Shown: positions 14,713 through 23,068 of the stretch, piece by piece
Numbering within the stretch: the stretch's first letter is position 1
How the letters are laid out: every line of letters starts with the position of its first letter
Source: a virus
DNA length: 42,566 bases
Virus record (IMG/VR): IMGVR_UViG_3300021963_000244
Span: 1 to 42,566 of that record
Strand: one strand, 5' to 3'
Notes under the pieces: generated by a model
What the model saw: only the letters and a program-made list of their open reading frames with translations
Database searches by the model: none
Told to the model about the DNA's origin: nothing
Position numbers and translations under genes: made by a program

Positions 14713-14874
14713 ATGACCAACACTGAACGCGGATTTATCGGCTACCTGGTGGCCTGCGGTGCCATCGTTGCCGCCATCGTTGCGATGGGTTTCGACAACG
14801 CCAACCAGCTGCAGCGCTGCGAGTCTGCCGGCCGATCGGCGGCTGAGTGTCGGCTGGTTGTGCTCGGTCGCTAG
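14713..14874 (+). CDS. Small membrane protein, unknown
   Basis: A 53-residue protein, MTNTERGFIGYLVACGAIVAAIVAMGF at the start, one transmembrane helix (about 8-27), then a polar tail with two cysteines (QRCESAGRSAAECRLVVLG). I chose ATG 14713, downstream of a promoter; the in-frame extension to 14659 covers that promoter. Could be a holin-like or superinfection-exclusion protein; no proof. The lysis genes lie far away, which argues against holin. Confidence 0.5.
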   Translation: MTNTERGFIGYLVACGAIVAAIVAMGFDNANQLQRCESAGRSAAECRLVVLGR

Positions 14875-14912
14875 CGGGATTAGTACTTTTGCACTACCGT
14901 TGAGCGGGCAAT

Positions 14913-14934
14913 AAAAAAGGCCCCGCGAGGGGCC
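14913..14934 (-). terminator. Minus-strand intrinsic terminator
   Basis: On the minus strand GGCCCC-TCGC-GGGGCC is followed by six T (14918-14913). No minus-strand protein gene lies upstream of it, which implies an RNA product from this gap. On the plus strand it has no T tract. Confidence 0.75.
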
Positions 14935-15062
14935 GACCTGCTCACCGGCAGGCTGTCTCCAGGGAGGCTATCGGGTCATCACTGGCGGCAGCGGATGCCG
15001 TGGGTCCGCAGTGATGCGGCGGCTATGGCGGTCTGGGTCATGGAGGCTCTGTTTGCCTTACC
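14913..15062 (-). ncRNA. Candidate structured small RNA, about 150 nt
   Basis: Inferred from an extended -10 (TGTTATACT, minus strand, 15076-15068), an internal long stem, and the terminator at 14913. The long stem pairs CATCACTG (about 14976-14983) with CAGTGATG (about 15008-15015), with inner CGGA/TCCG. Within it a 20-codon frame beginning ATGACCCAGACC could encode a leader peptide. No known RNA family recognised; no good -35 box. Expression is untested. Confidence 0.4.
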
Positions 15063-15067
15063 TCTTA

Positions 15068-15076
15068 AGTATAACA
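15068..15076 (-). promoter_or_regulatory. Extended -10 element on the minus strand
   Basis: TGT-TATACT read on the minus strand, close to the TGnTATAAT extended -10 consensus. Would start RNA near 15060 toward the terminator at 14913. No convincing -35. Confidence 0.35.
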
Positions 15077-15257
15077 CGACCGGACCCTTAACGGCTGACT
15101 TGTTACACAACGTAACACGGGGGGAGGGTTCAAAAATAGTACGTTTGTACCGTGGCGTAGGGAACCTACTGACATATCCTCAATTCCTTCTTCTGTACTA
15201 CACCGGGGCAGGGGTTCGATTCCTGTAATACCCTAGAAGGTACCCCCCTACATAAAG

Positions 15258-16508
15258 ATGCCCGATTCTGCTGGAGCACTGACCCTTCGCTACGCCCAAG
15301 GCGAAGTTTTCTCCAGCCGAAAACGCTTCAGAGTATTGGTAGCTGGCCGGCGATTCGGCAAAAGTTACCTGTCATGTATCGAGTTATTGCGTGGGGCGAT
15401 CGAAAGGCCGGGCGAAACCTTTTTCTATGCCGCCCCTACATACCGGATGGCGAAAGACATTGCCTGGAAAGTCCTGAAACGCCTCGTCCCGAAAGCTTGG
15501 ATCAAGTCGAAGAACGAAACGGACCTCAAGATCGAGCTGGTGAACGGCTCCACGATCGAACTAAAGGGCACTGAAAACGCAATGGCCCTCCGAGGCCGCA
15601 GTTTGGCTGGCGTGGTGCTCGACGAAGCCGCCTTCATGGACGCGGAAGTCTGGTTCGAGGTCATCCGCCCCGCCCTCGCAGACAAACAAGGCTGGGCATT
15701 ATTCATCTCCACTCCCGACGGCACTGCCAGCTGGTTCTACGAACTTTGGCAATACGCCGACAGCGGCGACAAGGACTGGAGCCGCTGGCAATTCACAACA
15801 ATCGACGGCGATAACGTCCCACCAGAAGAAATCGAAGCAGCTCGCGCCCAACTCGACCCCCGCACCTTCCGCCAAGAGTTCGAGGCCAGCTTCGAGAATC
15901 TCAGCGGTCTTGTTGCCGTCTCATTTGGCGACGACAACATCGACAAACAAGTCCAAGACCTGCCGATTCTGCCCTTGCTGCTGGGACTTGACTTCAACGT
16001 CGAATTTATGGCGGGTGTATTTGCGGTGAAAAAAGGAGAAGACCTGTGGGTGTTTGACGAATTGATCCTTACAGGCGGTGCAACGACTTGGGATTTCTGT
16101 GAGGCCGTCCAGCAGAAGTTTGGAATCGAGCGCCGAATCATCGCCTGTCCCGATCCGACTGGTGGTGCACGCAAGACAGCGGGCGTGGGCCAAACGGACC
16201 ACTCAATCCTCCGCAAATCAGGTTTTACGGTGTCCAGTCCCCGCGCACCATGGAAAATCCGCGACAAGATCAACGCGGTCAACATGGGCCTGCTTGACGC
16301 CACAGGCCGCCGCCGCATTGTTATCCACCCTCGCTGTAAGGAACTAATCAAGTCCCTACGAACCCTTACATACGCACCAAACACGGGCCTACCCAACAAA
16401 AACTTGGGGGTTGACCACGCTTTCGATGCTCTGGGCTACCTATGCCTGCAGTCATTTAACCTGGCAAAACCGGAAAGCCTTGGCGCTACTAACTATCGAG
16501 TGTGGTAA
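15258..16508 (+). CDS. terL: Terminase large subunit (ATPase-nuclease)
   Basis: A 416-residue DNA-packaging motor. ATPase: Walker A GRRFGKS (30-36), Walker B GVVLDEAAF with D122/E123, coupling region FISTPDG (149-155). RNase H-like nuclease: GLDFNVE (D245), ACPDPTGG (D299), and GVDHAFDALGY (D386, D390). Length is on the short side but all core motifs are present. The final 20 bases overlap the 3' end of an HNH gene on the other strand, which marks an insertion right at the gene's end. Packaging mode cannot be told from the sequence alone; a headful mechanism would fit a circularly closing contig. Confidence 0.95.
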   Translation: MPDSAGALTLRYAQGEVFSSRKRFRVLVAGRRFGKSYLSCIELLRGAIERPGETFFYAAPTYRMAKDIAWKVLKRLVPKAWIKSKNETDLKIELVNGSTIELKGTENAMALRGRSLAGVVLDEAAFMDAEVWFEVIRPALADKQGWALFISTPDGTASWFYELWQYADSGDKDWSRWQFTTIDGDNVPPEEIEAARAQLDPRTFRQEFEASFENLSGLVAVSFGDDNIDKQVQDLPILPLLLGLDFNVEFMAGVFAVKKGEDLWVFDELILTGGATTWDFCEAVQQKFGIERRIIACPDPTGGARKTAGVGQTDHSILRKSGFTVSSPRAPWKIRDKINAVNMGLLDATGRRRIVIHPRCKELIKSLRTLTYAPNTGLPNKNLGVDHAFDALGYLCLQSFNLAKPESLGATNYRVW

Positions 16509-16998
16509 TTACAGCCTGAATAGCATCTCTAGCCTGTTCAGCGGTATCAAACCCCTGCGTAGAGTACAGCTTGCTATTACGCCGTACCTGCCCTATCCAT
16601 TTGGACTTGCGCCTGTAAACGTGCTTATACGGTGAGCGACGCCTTTTGTGTCCTTTTTGATTAGCGATATTTTGGCCGCGCTTCAGTAAGCGCAAGTTTG
16701 ACCATCGGTTGTCTAGCCCATTGCCGTTTATATGATCCACCATCAAATCACCGGGATCCTCGCCGGTCATATACATCCAAATAAGCCGATGTGCGTAGTA
16801 CGTAACAGTATGAAAACGACCAGCGTAATAATGCTTAGTGCTGTTCGATCCCGCCGATACGGAAGTGCGCGTACCGAAGAAAGACCCAGGGCGCACTCTT
16901 GATTGCGGATCAGGCAAAATCCAAATCAACTCTCCTGTCTGCGGATCGTACTCCAAGCACTCTTGGAGAATCCCTTGTGGCGGAAGCGGTTTGGGCAT
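16489..16998 (-). CDS. HNH homing endonuclease with AP2-like C-terminus, antisense to its neighbours
   Basis: A 169-residue protein: N-terminal YDPQTGELIWILPDP, then YYAHRLIWMYMTGEDPGDLMVDHINGNGLDNRWSNLRLL (HNH_3 signature VDHINGN, NLRLL). An AP2-like tail follows (YKHVYRRKSKWIGQVRRNSKLYSTQGFDTAEQARDAI). Same architecture as the gene at 10405-10917. It is encoded on the minus strand inside the rightward module and overlaps the last 20 bases of terL. HNH genes beside terminases are common in phages. Confidence 0.9.
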   Translation of the reverse strand: MPKPLPPQGILQECLEYDPQTGELIWILPDPQSRVRPGSFFGTRTSVSAGSNSTKHYYAGRFHTVTYYAHRLIWMYMTGEDPGDLMVDHINGNGLDNRWSNLRLLKRGQNIANQKGHKRRRSPYKHVYRRKSKWIGQVRRNSKLYSTQGFDTAEQARDAIQAVITTLDS

Positions 16999-17057
16999 GA
17001 CTCGGACAGACCTTATGTAGATCCTAGCACGCTAGACTGTAAAAAAGCTTTACCGCC

Positions 17058-17246
17058 ATGGCCAAAAAGCCAACTAAAGCCCAAAAAAAGGTGGCCAAGG
17101 TCATGCGTGAGTACGGCAAAGGCGAACTCCACTCGGGCAGCAAAAAAGGCCCTGTGGTGAAGTCCCGCAAGCAGGCAATCGCCATCGCCATGAGCGAAGC
17201 TGGCATGGCAAAACCCAAGAAAACCACCAAAAAAGGTAAGAAATAA
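17058..17246 (+). CDS. Small basic protein, DUF6496-like
   Basis: A 62-residue, very lysine-rich protein. The pattern KVMREYGKGELHSGSKKGPVVKSRKQAIAIAMSEAG (about 14-49) matches small conserved phage proteins of the DUF6496 type. It ends in an AKPKKTTKKGKK tail. The stop overlaps the next start (TAATG). Perhaps DNA- or head-associated; function not established. Confidence 0.8.
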   Translation: MAKKPTKAQKKVAKVMREYGKGELHSGSKKGPVVKSRKQAIAIAMSEAGMAKPKKTTKKGKK

Positions 17247-17401
17247 TGACAAAACGCGGCCTTTACAGCAACATCGCTGCAAAACGGAAGCGCATCGCCG
17301 CCGGCAGCGGCGAAAAAATACGCAAACCCGGCACAAAAGGTGCCCCCACCGCCGCTGCCTTCAAAGCAGCCGCCAAAACAGCCAAAAAACCCAAGAAATA
17401 G
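17246..17401 (+). CDS. Small basic conserved phage protein, 51 residues
   Basis: Sequence begins MTKRGLYSNIAAKRKRIAAG, continues SGEKIRKPGTKGAPTAAAF and ends in an alanine/lysine tail (AAAKTAKKPKK). The pattern GLY-NI--KR-RI--GSGEK-RKPG-KGAPT--AF recurs in many phages by my recollection. Its ATG overlaps the stop of the preceding gene by one base, so the two small basic proteins are probably translated together. The function is unknown. Confidence 0.8.
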   Translation: MTKRGLYSNIAAKRKRIAAGSGEKIRKPGTKGAPTAAAFKAAAKTAKKPKK

Positions 17402-17429
17402 CCTCATTTTCTTTATACCGAGGCCGCCG

Positions 17430-18692
17430 ATGTATCTACGTCACACCAGCTCCGTCACCACTCCCTACCCCTTCGGCACCTCTGCAGGCGGCGCCGCAGC
17501 CTCTGCTGGAGCCACCGACGCCTTCGGCCGTGCCCGTGTATCTAACCCGCTCACCCTTTTTGACTCCAGCCACCGTTACCACGACAACGGCCTCTGGAGC
17601 ACCTCCACCGCCACGGGCGGAACATCTACGTTTGACGCCAGCGCCGGCCTCGTCAACCTCGCTGTAACCACCAGCTCTGGCTCCGAGGTCATCCGCGAAA
17701 CCACCAAATGCTGCTCGTACCAGCCGGGTAAATCCCTGCTGGTGATGTCCACTTTTACGCTGAACCCCGCCAAAACCGGCCTCCGCCAGCGCGTCGGCTA
17801 CTACGGCGCTGCCAACGGCATGTACGTCGAACTTGCCAACAACACCCTTTCCTTTGTCGAACGCAGCTCTTCCACCGGCTCCCTCGTCGAAACCCGCGTC
17901 GCCCAATCCGACTGGAACGCTGACCCCCTCAACGGCACCGGCCCCTCCAACCTCACCCTCGACCCCACCAAATCCCAAATCCTCTGGATGGACATTGAGT
18001 GGCTGGGACTCGGCACCGTCCGCCTAGGTTTTGTTATTAACGGCAAATTTATCCATTGCCACTCTTTCCACCACGCCAACATCATCACTTCTACGTACAT
18101 CACAACCGCTTCGCTTCCCCTCCGCTACGAAATCACAAACACCGCCGCCACCACCAGCGCCAGCACCCTCAAACAAGTTTGCTCCACGGTCCTTTCCGAA
18201 GGCGGTTACGAACTCCGAGGCCTCCAACAAGCCATTGGCACAAACATAACCGCACCTTATGCCCTTGCAACAGCAGGAACTTACTACCCGATCATTTCTT
18301 TACGCCTTAAATCAACAGCACTAGACGCAATCGTTATTCTTACGGCCCTATCTGTAATGGCCGCCACAGCCAACGCCAACTACAACTGGCGAGTAATCGC
18401 ATCTAGCACAACTACTGGAGGCACCTGGACAAGCGCCGGAACTGAATCCAGTGTCGAGTACAACCTTACTGGAACTGCTACAACCGGAGGCCGTGTGCTC
18501 GCTCAGGGCTACTTCAGTTCCACCAACCAAAGCACGGCATCCGTAGACATTCTTAAAGAAGCCTTATTCAAGTTCCAACTGGAACGCGACGGCCTTACCG
18601 CAACTCCTTACGAACTAAGTCTCGTTGTTACAGCAAGCGTGTCTACGTCTAACGTACATGCATCAATAGACTGGGAGGAAATCAGCCGCTAA
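17430..18692 (+). CDS. Structural protein (head decoration or fibre type)
   Basis: A 420-residue protein starting MYLRHTSSVTTPYPFG at ATG 17430; the longer frame from 17340 overlaps the preceding basic protein and is not used. FGRARVSNPLTLFDSSHRYHDNGLWSTSTATGGTSTFDASAGLVNLAVTT is a hallmark of a virion protein group seen in marine and freshwater phages. The rest is beta-rich and threonine/serine/alanine-rich (VRLGFVINGKFIHCHSFHHAN; SVDILKEALFKFQLERDGLTATPYELSLVVTASVSTSN). Lies before the portal gene. Exact virion role unknown. Confidence 0.7.
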   Translation: MYLRHTSSVTTPYPFGTSAGGAAASAGATDAFGRARVSNPLTLFDSSHRYHDNGLWSTSTATGGTSTFDASAGLVNLAVTTSSGSEVIRETTKCCSYQPGKSLLVMSTFTLNPAKTGLRQRVGYYGAANGMYVELANNTLSFVERSSSTGSLVETRVAQSDWNADPLNGTGPSNLTLDPTKSQILWMDIEWLGLGTVRLGFVINGKFIHCHSFHHANIITSTYITTASLPLRYEITNTAATTSASTLKQVCSTVLSEGGYELRGLQQAIGTNITAPYALATAGTYYPIISLRLKSTALDAIVILTALSVMAATANANYNWRVIASSTTTGGTWTSAGTESSVEYNLTGTATTGGRVLAQGYFSSTNQSTASVDILKEALFKFQLERDGLTATPYELSLVVTASVSTSNVHASIDWEEISR

Positions 18693-18889
18693 TGGCCATC
18701 CAAACAGTAAACGGGGGCTGTATTCACATCGAAATAGATGCTGAAGACGGCCTCACCCATGCCACATTCGTCTTCAAATCACCCCAAAACCCCGAAATCC
18801 TGGGCGGCTTCGTAGCAATGCTCGCCCAAGGCATCGAAGTACTGGTGCCAATAACCGACCCCGACGACGAGGAAGACGACGATGATTGA
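18692..18889 (+). CDS. Small acidic protein, unknown
   Basis: A 65-residue protein. N-terminal strands (GGCIHIEIDAEDGLTHATFVFKSP), then an alanine/hydrophobic segment (GGFVAMLAQGIEVLVPI), ending in an acidic tail DPDDEEDDDD. The start overlaps the preceding stop by one base and its own stop overlaps the next ATG by eight bases, so it is translationally coupled on both sides. Confidence 0.65.
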   Translation: MAIQTVNGGCIHIEIDAEDGLTHATFVFKSPQNPEILGGFVAMLAQGIEVLVPITDPDDEEDDDD

Positions 18890-19157
18890 GTATCGCGGCG
18901 AAAAGTTCTCGGGCTACAACAAACCCAAGCGCACCCCAAACCACCCCAATAAATCACACGTTGTTTTAGCAAAAGAAGGCGACAAAATAAAACTTATTCG
19001 CTTCGGCCAACAAGGAGTCTCTGGATCACCCAAGCGTGAAGGTGAATCCGCCGCAAATAAAGCACGCCGCGAAGCCTTCAAAGCCCGCCACGCAGACAAC
19101 ATTGCCAAAGGGAAAATGTCTGCCGCTTACTGGGCAAACAAGGCAAAATGGAGCTAA
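18882..19157 (+). CDS. Conserved basic phage protein, unknown
   Basis: A 91-residue protein: IEYRGEKFSGYNKPKRTP, then DKIKLIRFGQQGVSGSPKREGES, NKARREAFKARHADNIAKGKMSAAYWANKAKW. The blocks IRFGQQGVSGSP and KARHADNIAKGKMSAAYWANK are strongly conserved in many phages by my recollection. Basic and probably DNA-binding. The function is unproven. Confidence 0.75.
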   Translation: MIEYRGEKFSGYNKPKRTPNHPNKSHVVLAKEGDKIKLIRFGQQGVSGSPKREGESAANKARREAFKARHADNIAKGKMSAAYWANKAKWS

Positions 19158-19177
19158 AGTAAAGTGGTAACCGCTTT

Positions 19178-19654
19178 ATGATGTTGGCCGCCCACCACTC
19201 CTACATCGAAGTATCCTGTCCCGAGTGCTCCAGTACACGAGTAACCAGAAAGGATATTTACGACCGTAAACAGCGTGTAGGTGAAGTCTTCATGTGCCGT
19301 AGTTGTGCCATGAAGACACGCTCTGTTACATGGAAACGCGATCCCGACACTTTGTGTAAAAACCAAGGCGCGTATAAGTCTTACTGCAAAGCAAAGCGAC
19401 GTGTAAAAACAAACCACAAAAACGCATACGCGCAGGTCCAGTTTCGGTTTTCTTCCTATGAGGAATTTCTAGCCGAGGTAGGTCCCCGTCCAACTGGCAT
19501 GACACTCGACCGCATAGATCCGATGGGGCATTACGAACCTGGAAATGTCCGGTGGGCAACTGTCGAGCAGCAGGCTAAAAATAGAAACCCAAGGCACACT
19601 TGGACACCTAAACAGGAAACAGCAGGTTCTTCTGCCAAAATAAGTACAAAGTAG
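19178..19654 (+). CDS. HNH-type endonuclease with zinc-finger N-terminus
   Basis: A 158-residue protein. N-terminal cysteine pairs CPEC and CRSC (about 14-17 and 40-43) suggest a zinc finger. The C-terminal segment GMTLDRIDPMGHYEPGNVRWATVEQQAKNRN is the degenerate HNH pattern found in phage intron-type or free-standing homing nucleases (LDRID...NVRWAT...Q..N). It is squeezed between the small-protein cluster and the portal gene. The region before it carries an imperfect palindrome (AAAGTGGTAACCGCTTT, near 19161). Confidence 0.8.
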   Translation: MMLAAHHSYIEVSCPECSSTRVTRKDIYDRKQRVGEVFMCRSCAMKTRSVTWKRDPDTLCKNQGAYKSYCKAKRRVKTNHKNAYAQVQFRFSSYEEFLAEVGPRPTGMTLDRIDPMGHYEPGNVRWATVEQQAKNRNPRHTWTPKQETAGSSAKISTK

Positions 19655-19664
19655 GAGCCTAGCC

Positions 19665-21107
19665 GTGGTCTACAGCGCCAACGTCCCCCCAACTGGAGCT
19701 GTAGTCAGCGAATCCCCGTTCGTCCGCAGCCTCGAAGTCATCGGCATGATGCCTGACTGGAGCGTAATGGCTGCCGTCACCAACGGCACCAACTACCTGC
19801 GCGACATGAGCGAGACCTATCTCCCTCAGGAACCGCGTGAAGATGACGAAGCCTATGAAACCCGCGTCGACCGCAGCGTCCTCAGCCCGTACACCAGCCG
19901 CCTGATCGAGACCGCTGCTGGCGCCATCCTCCGCAAGCCCATCCACATCGAGGGCGACCCTTACTGGCTGCAGCTTGCGCAAAACATCGACGGCCTCGGC
20001 TCGAACATCAACGAATACGCCCGCCGCGCCCTCGTAAGTAGTCTTACCTACGGCCACAGCGCAATTCTTGTTGACTACCCGGCCGCGAGCGAAGCTCGCA
20101 ATCTGGCCGAAGAACGTGCGATGGGCCGCCGCCCTTACTTCGTCCACGTCGACGCCCCCCAAATCTGGGGGTGGCGCAAGGAATCCGGTACCAACCGCCT
20201 GCTGCAAGTCCGCATCCACGACTACGACGTCCGCCCGCTGAACGAGTTTGGCGAAGAGCAAGTCGAGGAAATGCGCGTCATCTACCCCGGCCGCTACGAC
20301 CTCTACACCCTCGGCCAAGAACTGGTGGAGTTCACTGCCACCGGCGGCTACAGCCTGACTGAAATCCCCCTGGTCCCTATCTACAGCAACCGCCGTGGCC
20401 TGCTGGTATCCCAGCCCCCGCTACTGGACATTGCCAACCTCAATATCACGCACTACCAACGCCAAGCGGACCTTATTCACGCCCTCCACATCGCCGCAAT
20501 GCCCACCCTCGTTCTAGAGGGCTGGGACGATACAACTGGTTCCGCAACGATGGGCGTCAACTACGCCATCGCCATGCAACCGGGCAACAAGGCGTACTAC
20601 GTGCAGGCCGACGCCACCAGCTTCGACGCCCAAATGAACGAACTCCAGTCACTGGAGCAACAAATGTCCACACTGGGCGTTACAAAGCTGTTCGGGCAAA
20701 AGTTTGTCGCCGAGTCTGCCGAGGCAAAGCGCATCGACCAAGCCCAAGGCAATAGCGTCCTCTCAATCATCAGCCAAGAACTGGAAAGCGCCCTCAACCA
20801 GGCGTTTGCGTTTGCCGCCCAGTACGTCGGCATGGAACCCCCCGAGATCACGATTGACCGTGACTTCGACTACTACCGCCTGATCGGCCAAGACGTCTCC
20901 GTACTGGCGCAACTGAACCAGATGGGCAAGATTAGCGACGCCATGCTGCTGGAGATTTTGCGTCGCGGCGAAGTCCTACCGGACAACATCAACATCGAAG
21001 ACGAAGTGGAGGCAGCCGGTAAGCCTGCTACTGCCATCACAGAGGAAGCGGAATCCCAAGAAGAACCTGACTCCAGTGACAGCATGAACGAAGCATCTAT
21101 GTCTTAA
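19665..21107 (+). CDS. Portal protein (DUF4055-like)
   Basis: A 480-residue protein starting at GTG 19665 with a TAGGAG site eight bases upstream. Features: MMPDWSVMAAVTNGTNYLRDMSETYLPQ near the N-terminus, RLIETAAGAILRKPI, a tyrosine/histidine-rich centre, PTLVLEGW, and a C-terminal acidic tail. These fit the DUF4055 portal-like family. It sits before the scaffold and capsid genes as portal genes do, although TerL is about 3 kb upstream because of insertions. Confidence 0.85.
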   Translation: MVYSANVPPTGAVVSESPFVRSLEVIGMMPDWSVMAAVTNGTNYLRDMSETYLPQEPREDDEAYETRVDRSVLSPYTSRLIETAAGAILRKPIHIEGDPYWLQLAQNIDGLGSNINEYARRALVSSLTYGHSAILVDYPAASEARNLAEERAMGRRPYFVHVDAPQIWGWRKESGTNRLLQVRIHDYDVRPLNEFGEEQVEEMRVIYPGRYDLYTLGQELVEFTATGGYSLTEIPLVPIYSNRRGLLVSQPPLLDIANLNITHYQRQADLIHALHIAAMPTLVLEGWDDTTGSATMGVNYAIAMQPGNKAYYVQADATSFDAQMNELQSLEQQMSTLGVTKLFGQKFVAESAEAKRIDQAQGNSVLSIISQELESALNQAFAFAAQYVGMEPPEITIDRDFDYYRLIGQDVSVLAQLNQMGKISDAMLLEILRRGEVLPDNINIEDEVEAAGKPATAITEEAESQEEPDSSDSMNEASMS

Positions 21108-21142
21108 CTGCTAACCTAGAAACGTCCAAGTAATACACAACT

Positions 21143-21850
21143 GTGCCCGAAGAACAGCAAGCACCAGTGACTCCTGTGGAGCCTGTTGCCCCTCAGCCTG
21201 TGGCTGAAAGCTCCGATCTGGCCGCCCAACTCGAAGCGCTTCGTGCGAAAAACCAAGAGTTGATTGCCGAGCGCCGCAAGGACCGCGAAAATCGCGAAAC
21301 CCTCCAAAAACAAATCGAAGACCTGCGCGTAGCACAAGAGTCCGCAAAGACCGCAAAGTTGGCCGAATCCGGCGAGTTCAAAACTCTCTGGGAGCAAGCC
21401 CAAGAAACAGTCGCTGAGCTTAAACAGCAACTGACAACAAAAGAATCCGAAATCGACCACATCCGCCAAGGATTCACACAAGAACAGGTGAAATCAGCAG
21501 CGATAGCACAGCTATCCCAGGCTGGTGCACTGGCACCTGATCAGCTGTATCGTTTACTTCAGGAGAACTTACGCGCTAAAGAAGGACAGCCTGTGGCTGT
21601 TGTCGGAGGCGTGGAAGTTCCAGTTGGTGAATACATTGCCAACTTGAAAAACCCCGGCAGCGGTTACGAGCATCATTTCGCAGCTACGAACCGCGCCGGA
21701 ATGGGTGTTACGGGTAGTGCCCGCAATACCTCCCTCCCCGGCCAAGCCAACCCCTGGTCTAAGGACAGCTGGAATGTCACTCAGCAAATGCTGATGCTGA
21801 ACAGCGACCCCGACAAAGCCCGGTTGTTGAAGGCAGAAGCCGGCCTCTAG
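21143..21850 (+). CDS. Scaffolding protein
   Basis: A 235-residue protein from GTG 21143. A long coiled-coil region (DLAAQLEALRAKNQELIAERRKDRENRETLQKQIEDL; TVAELKQQLTTKESEIDHIRQGF) follows a proline-rich N-terminus. Next is a helical segment (VKSAAIAQLSQAGALAPDQLYRLLQENLR) and a C-terminal NPWSKDSWNVTQQMLMLNSDPDKARLLKAEAGL. Composition and position directly before the major capsid gene are typical of a scaffold. Confidence 0.85.
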   Translation: MPEEQQAPVTPVEPVAPQPVAESSDLAAQLEALRAKNQELIAERRKDRENRETLQKQIEDLRVAQESAKTAKLAESGEFKTLWEQAQETVAELKQQLTTKESEIDHIRQGFTQEQVKSAAIAQLSQAGALAPDQLYRLLQENLRAKEGQPVAVVGGVEVPVGEYIANLKNPGSGYEHHFAATNRAGMGVTGSARNTSLPGQANPWSKDSWNVTQQMLMLNSDPDKARLLKAEAGL

Positions 21851-21897
21851 CCCCTGTGGGGCAACCTCCCCAACCTTGACTCCACTGGAGCTACCCA

Positions 21898-23007
21898 ATG
21901 TCTGCTTCTAACAGCAACTTCGGGGGAACTTTTCTCTCGAACCTTGTAACTCGTCCCGAGTTTCTTCAGTACACCGCTGAGGGCATCTTCGAGCAATCGA
22001 AGTGGGTCCAGAGTGGCATCATCCAGCGCAACGCTGCCCTTGATGCCCGCGCTGGCGGCACCCGCGTGCGCGTGCCTTTCTTCGACCCCATCGCCCCCAC
22101 CGAAACCCAAATCCTGTCCACCTCCAGCTGGAACGGTGGCCTGGGTTATCTGACCGCCCAGAACGTCACTGCCGACGAGCAGATCATGACGATTCTGCAC
22201 CGTGGCTTTGCGTATGCCGCTGACGACCTCAGCAAGCTCGGCTCTGGCGCTGACCCCCTCAGCCACGTCCGCAACCAGCTGACCGCCGCCATCAACAAGC
22301 TGAAGACCGCCACCTTGGCTGCCCAGCTGCTGGGTCTGTTCGGCGGAATCTCCGGCGCTGGCGTCCTTGGCCCCAACCAGACCAACAAGTCGTTTGCTGG
22401 TGTCCCCGGTTCAATGACCGAGGCCAACTTCATCAACGTCGGCAACGTGGTGGCCGCCAAGGCAGTTCTGGGTGAGCGAGGTGACAACCTCGACTCCATC
22501 GCAATGCACTCCAACGTTGCGTACTACCTCCAACAGATCGGAATGCTGACTTTCAGCACTTCCGCACTGTCCACAGGTGGCGCCGTTGTGTGGGGCGGCG
22601 GCGGTGTGGGCGTGACCCAAACCGAAGTGGCGACCTTCGCTGGTCTCCGCGTGGTGATCGACGACCAGCTGGTTGCACTGACCGGCGGCACCTCGACCCA
22701 CGCTAAGAAGTACCCCGTGTACCTCTTCCAGAGCGGCGTCGTCTCCGAGGGCATCCAACAGGATCTCCGCCTTGGCGCAGACCGCAACATCCTGTCGATG
22801 CAGGACATCCTGGCTGTCGACTACCACTACGGCTACCACATCACTGGTACCAAGTGGAACGTGGCTGGTGACAACCCGACCAATGCTGCCACCACCGGCA
22901 ACCTGGCCGACACCGCCTCCTGGAGCCTTGTGTACAGCACCACCAAGCAAGTGCCCATCGCTCGCCTGCTGGTCAACACCCCGTTCGATACCACCGCTTA
23001 CGCCTGA
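21898..23007 (+). CDS. Major capsid protein
   Basis: A 369-residue protein. FEQSKWVQSGIIQRNAALDARAGGTRVRVPFFDPIAPTETQ near the start is characteristic of an HK97-fold coat protein family. ILHRGFAYAADDLSKLGSGADPLSHVRNQL is also typical. The rest is rich in small residues with a strand-rich C-terminus. It has its own strong terminator (23031-23059) after the stop. The gene likely has the highest expression in the late region. Confidence 0.9.
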   Translation: MSASNSNFGGTFLSNLVTRPEFLQYTAEGIFEQSKWVQSGIIQRNAALDARAGGTRVRVPFFDPIAPTETQILSTSSWNGGLGYLTAQNVTADEQIMTILHRGFAYAADDLSKLGSGADPLSHVRNQLTAAINKLKTATLAAQLLGLFGGISGAGVLGPNQTNKSFAGVPGSMTEANFINVGNVVAAKAVLGERGDNLDSIAMHSNVAYYLQQIGMLTFSTSALSTGGAVVWGGGGVGVTQTEVATFAGLRVVIDDQLVALTGGTSTHAKKYPVYLFQSGVVSEGIQQDLRLGADRNILSMQDILAVDYHYGYHITGTKWNVAGDNPTNAATTGNLADTASWSLVYSTTKQVPIARLLVNTPFDTTAYA

Positions 23008-23030
23008 TTTCCAGGCCAAGCCAAAACAAA

Positions 23031-23059
23031 GGCCCCCAAACCGGGGGCCTTTTCTTTTT
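23031..23059. terminator. Bidirectional terminator between capsid and a minus-strand gene
   Basis: GGCCCCC (23031-23037), loop AAACC, GGGGGCC (23043-23049), then TTTTCTTTTT. On the minus strand the same stem is followed by TTTGTTTTGG. It serves the convergent genes ending at 23007 and 23069. Confidence 0.85.
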
Positions 23060-23068
23060 CCTATTTAC

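Larger units (their letters stand above)
14875..15257. other. 383-base intergenic region before the large terminase gene
   Basis: No convincing protein gene on the plus strand. It contains a minus-strand terminator (14913-14934), nested complementary arms (14976-15015), an extended -10 on the minus strand (15068-15076), the inverted repeat TGTTAC-ACAAC-GTAACA (15101-15117) and a GTAC-rich stretch near 15138-15150. A GGTTCGATTCC motif near 15214 resembles a tRNA T-loop but no full cloverleaf fits. The position just upstream of terL would also suit a packaging site. Confidence 0.55.

Noticed and set aside
14995-15228. Plus-strand 77-residue frame before terL
   Set aside because: It crosses the candidate small RNA, the inverted repeat and the GTAC-rich stretch. 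Composition does not look coding and there is no ribosome-binding site.
15205-15235. tRNA-like T-loop GGTTCGATTCC
   Set aside because: The T-stem pairs in only about three of five positions, and no acceptor, D-arm or anticodon arm fits. It could be a decayed tRNA 3' end (an att relic), but it is 22 kb from the integrase.
17436-17978. Minus-strand 180-residue frame opposite the structural protein
   Set aside because: Glycine/valine-rich shadow of a clear plus-strand gene with a recognisable virion motif.
19659-20318. Minus-strand 219-residue frame opposite the portal gene
   Set aside because: Shadow of the portal coding sequence; hydrophobic valine/aspartate/alanine composition typical of antisense frames.
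22411-23019. Minus-strand 202-residue frame opposite the capsid gene
   Set aside because: Shadow of the capsid gene; no start context and no known motif.
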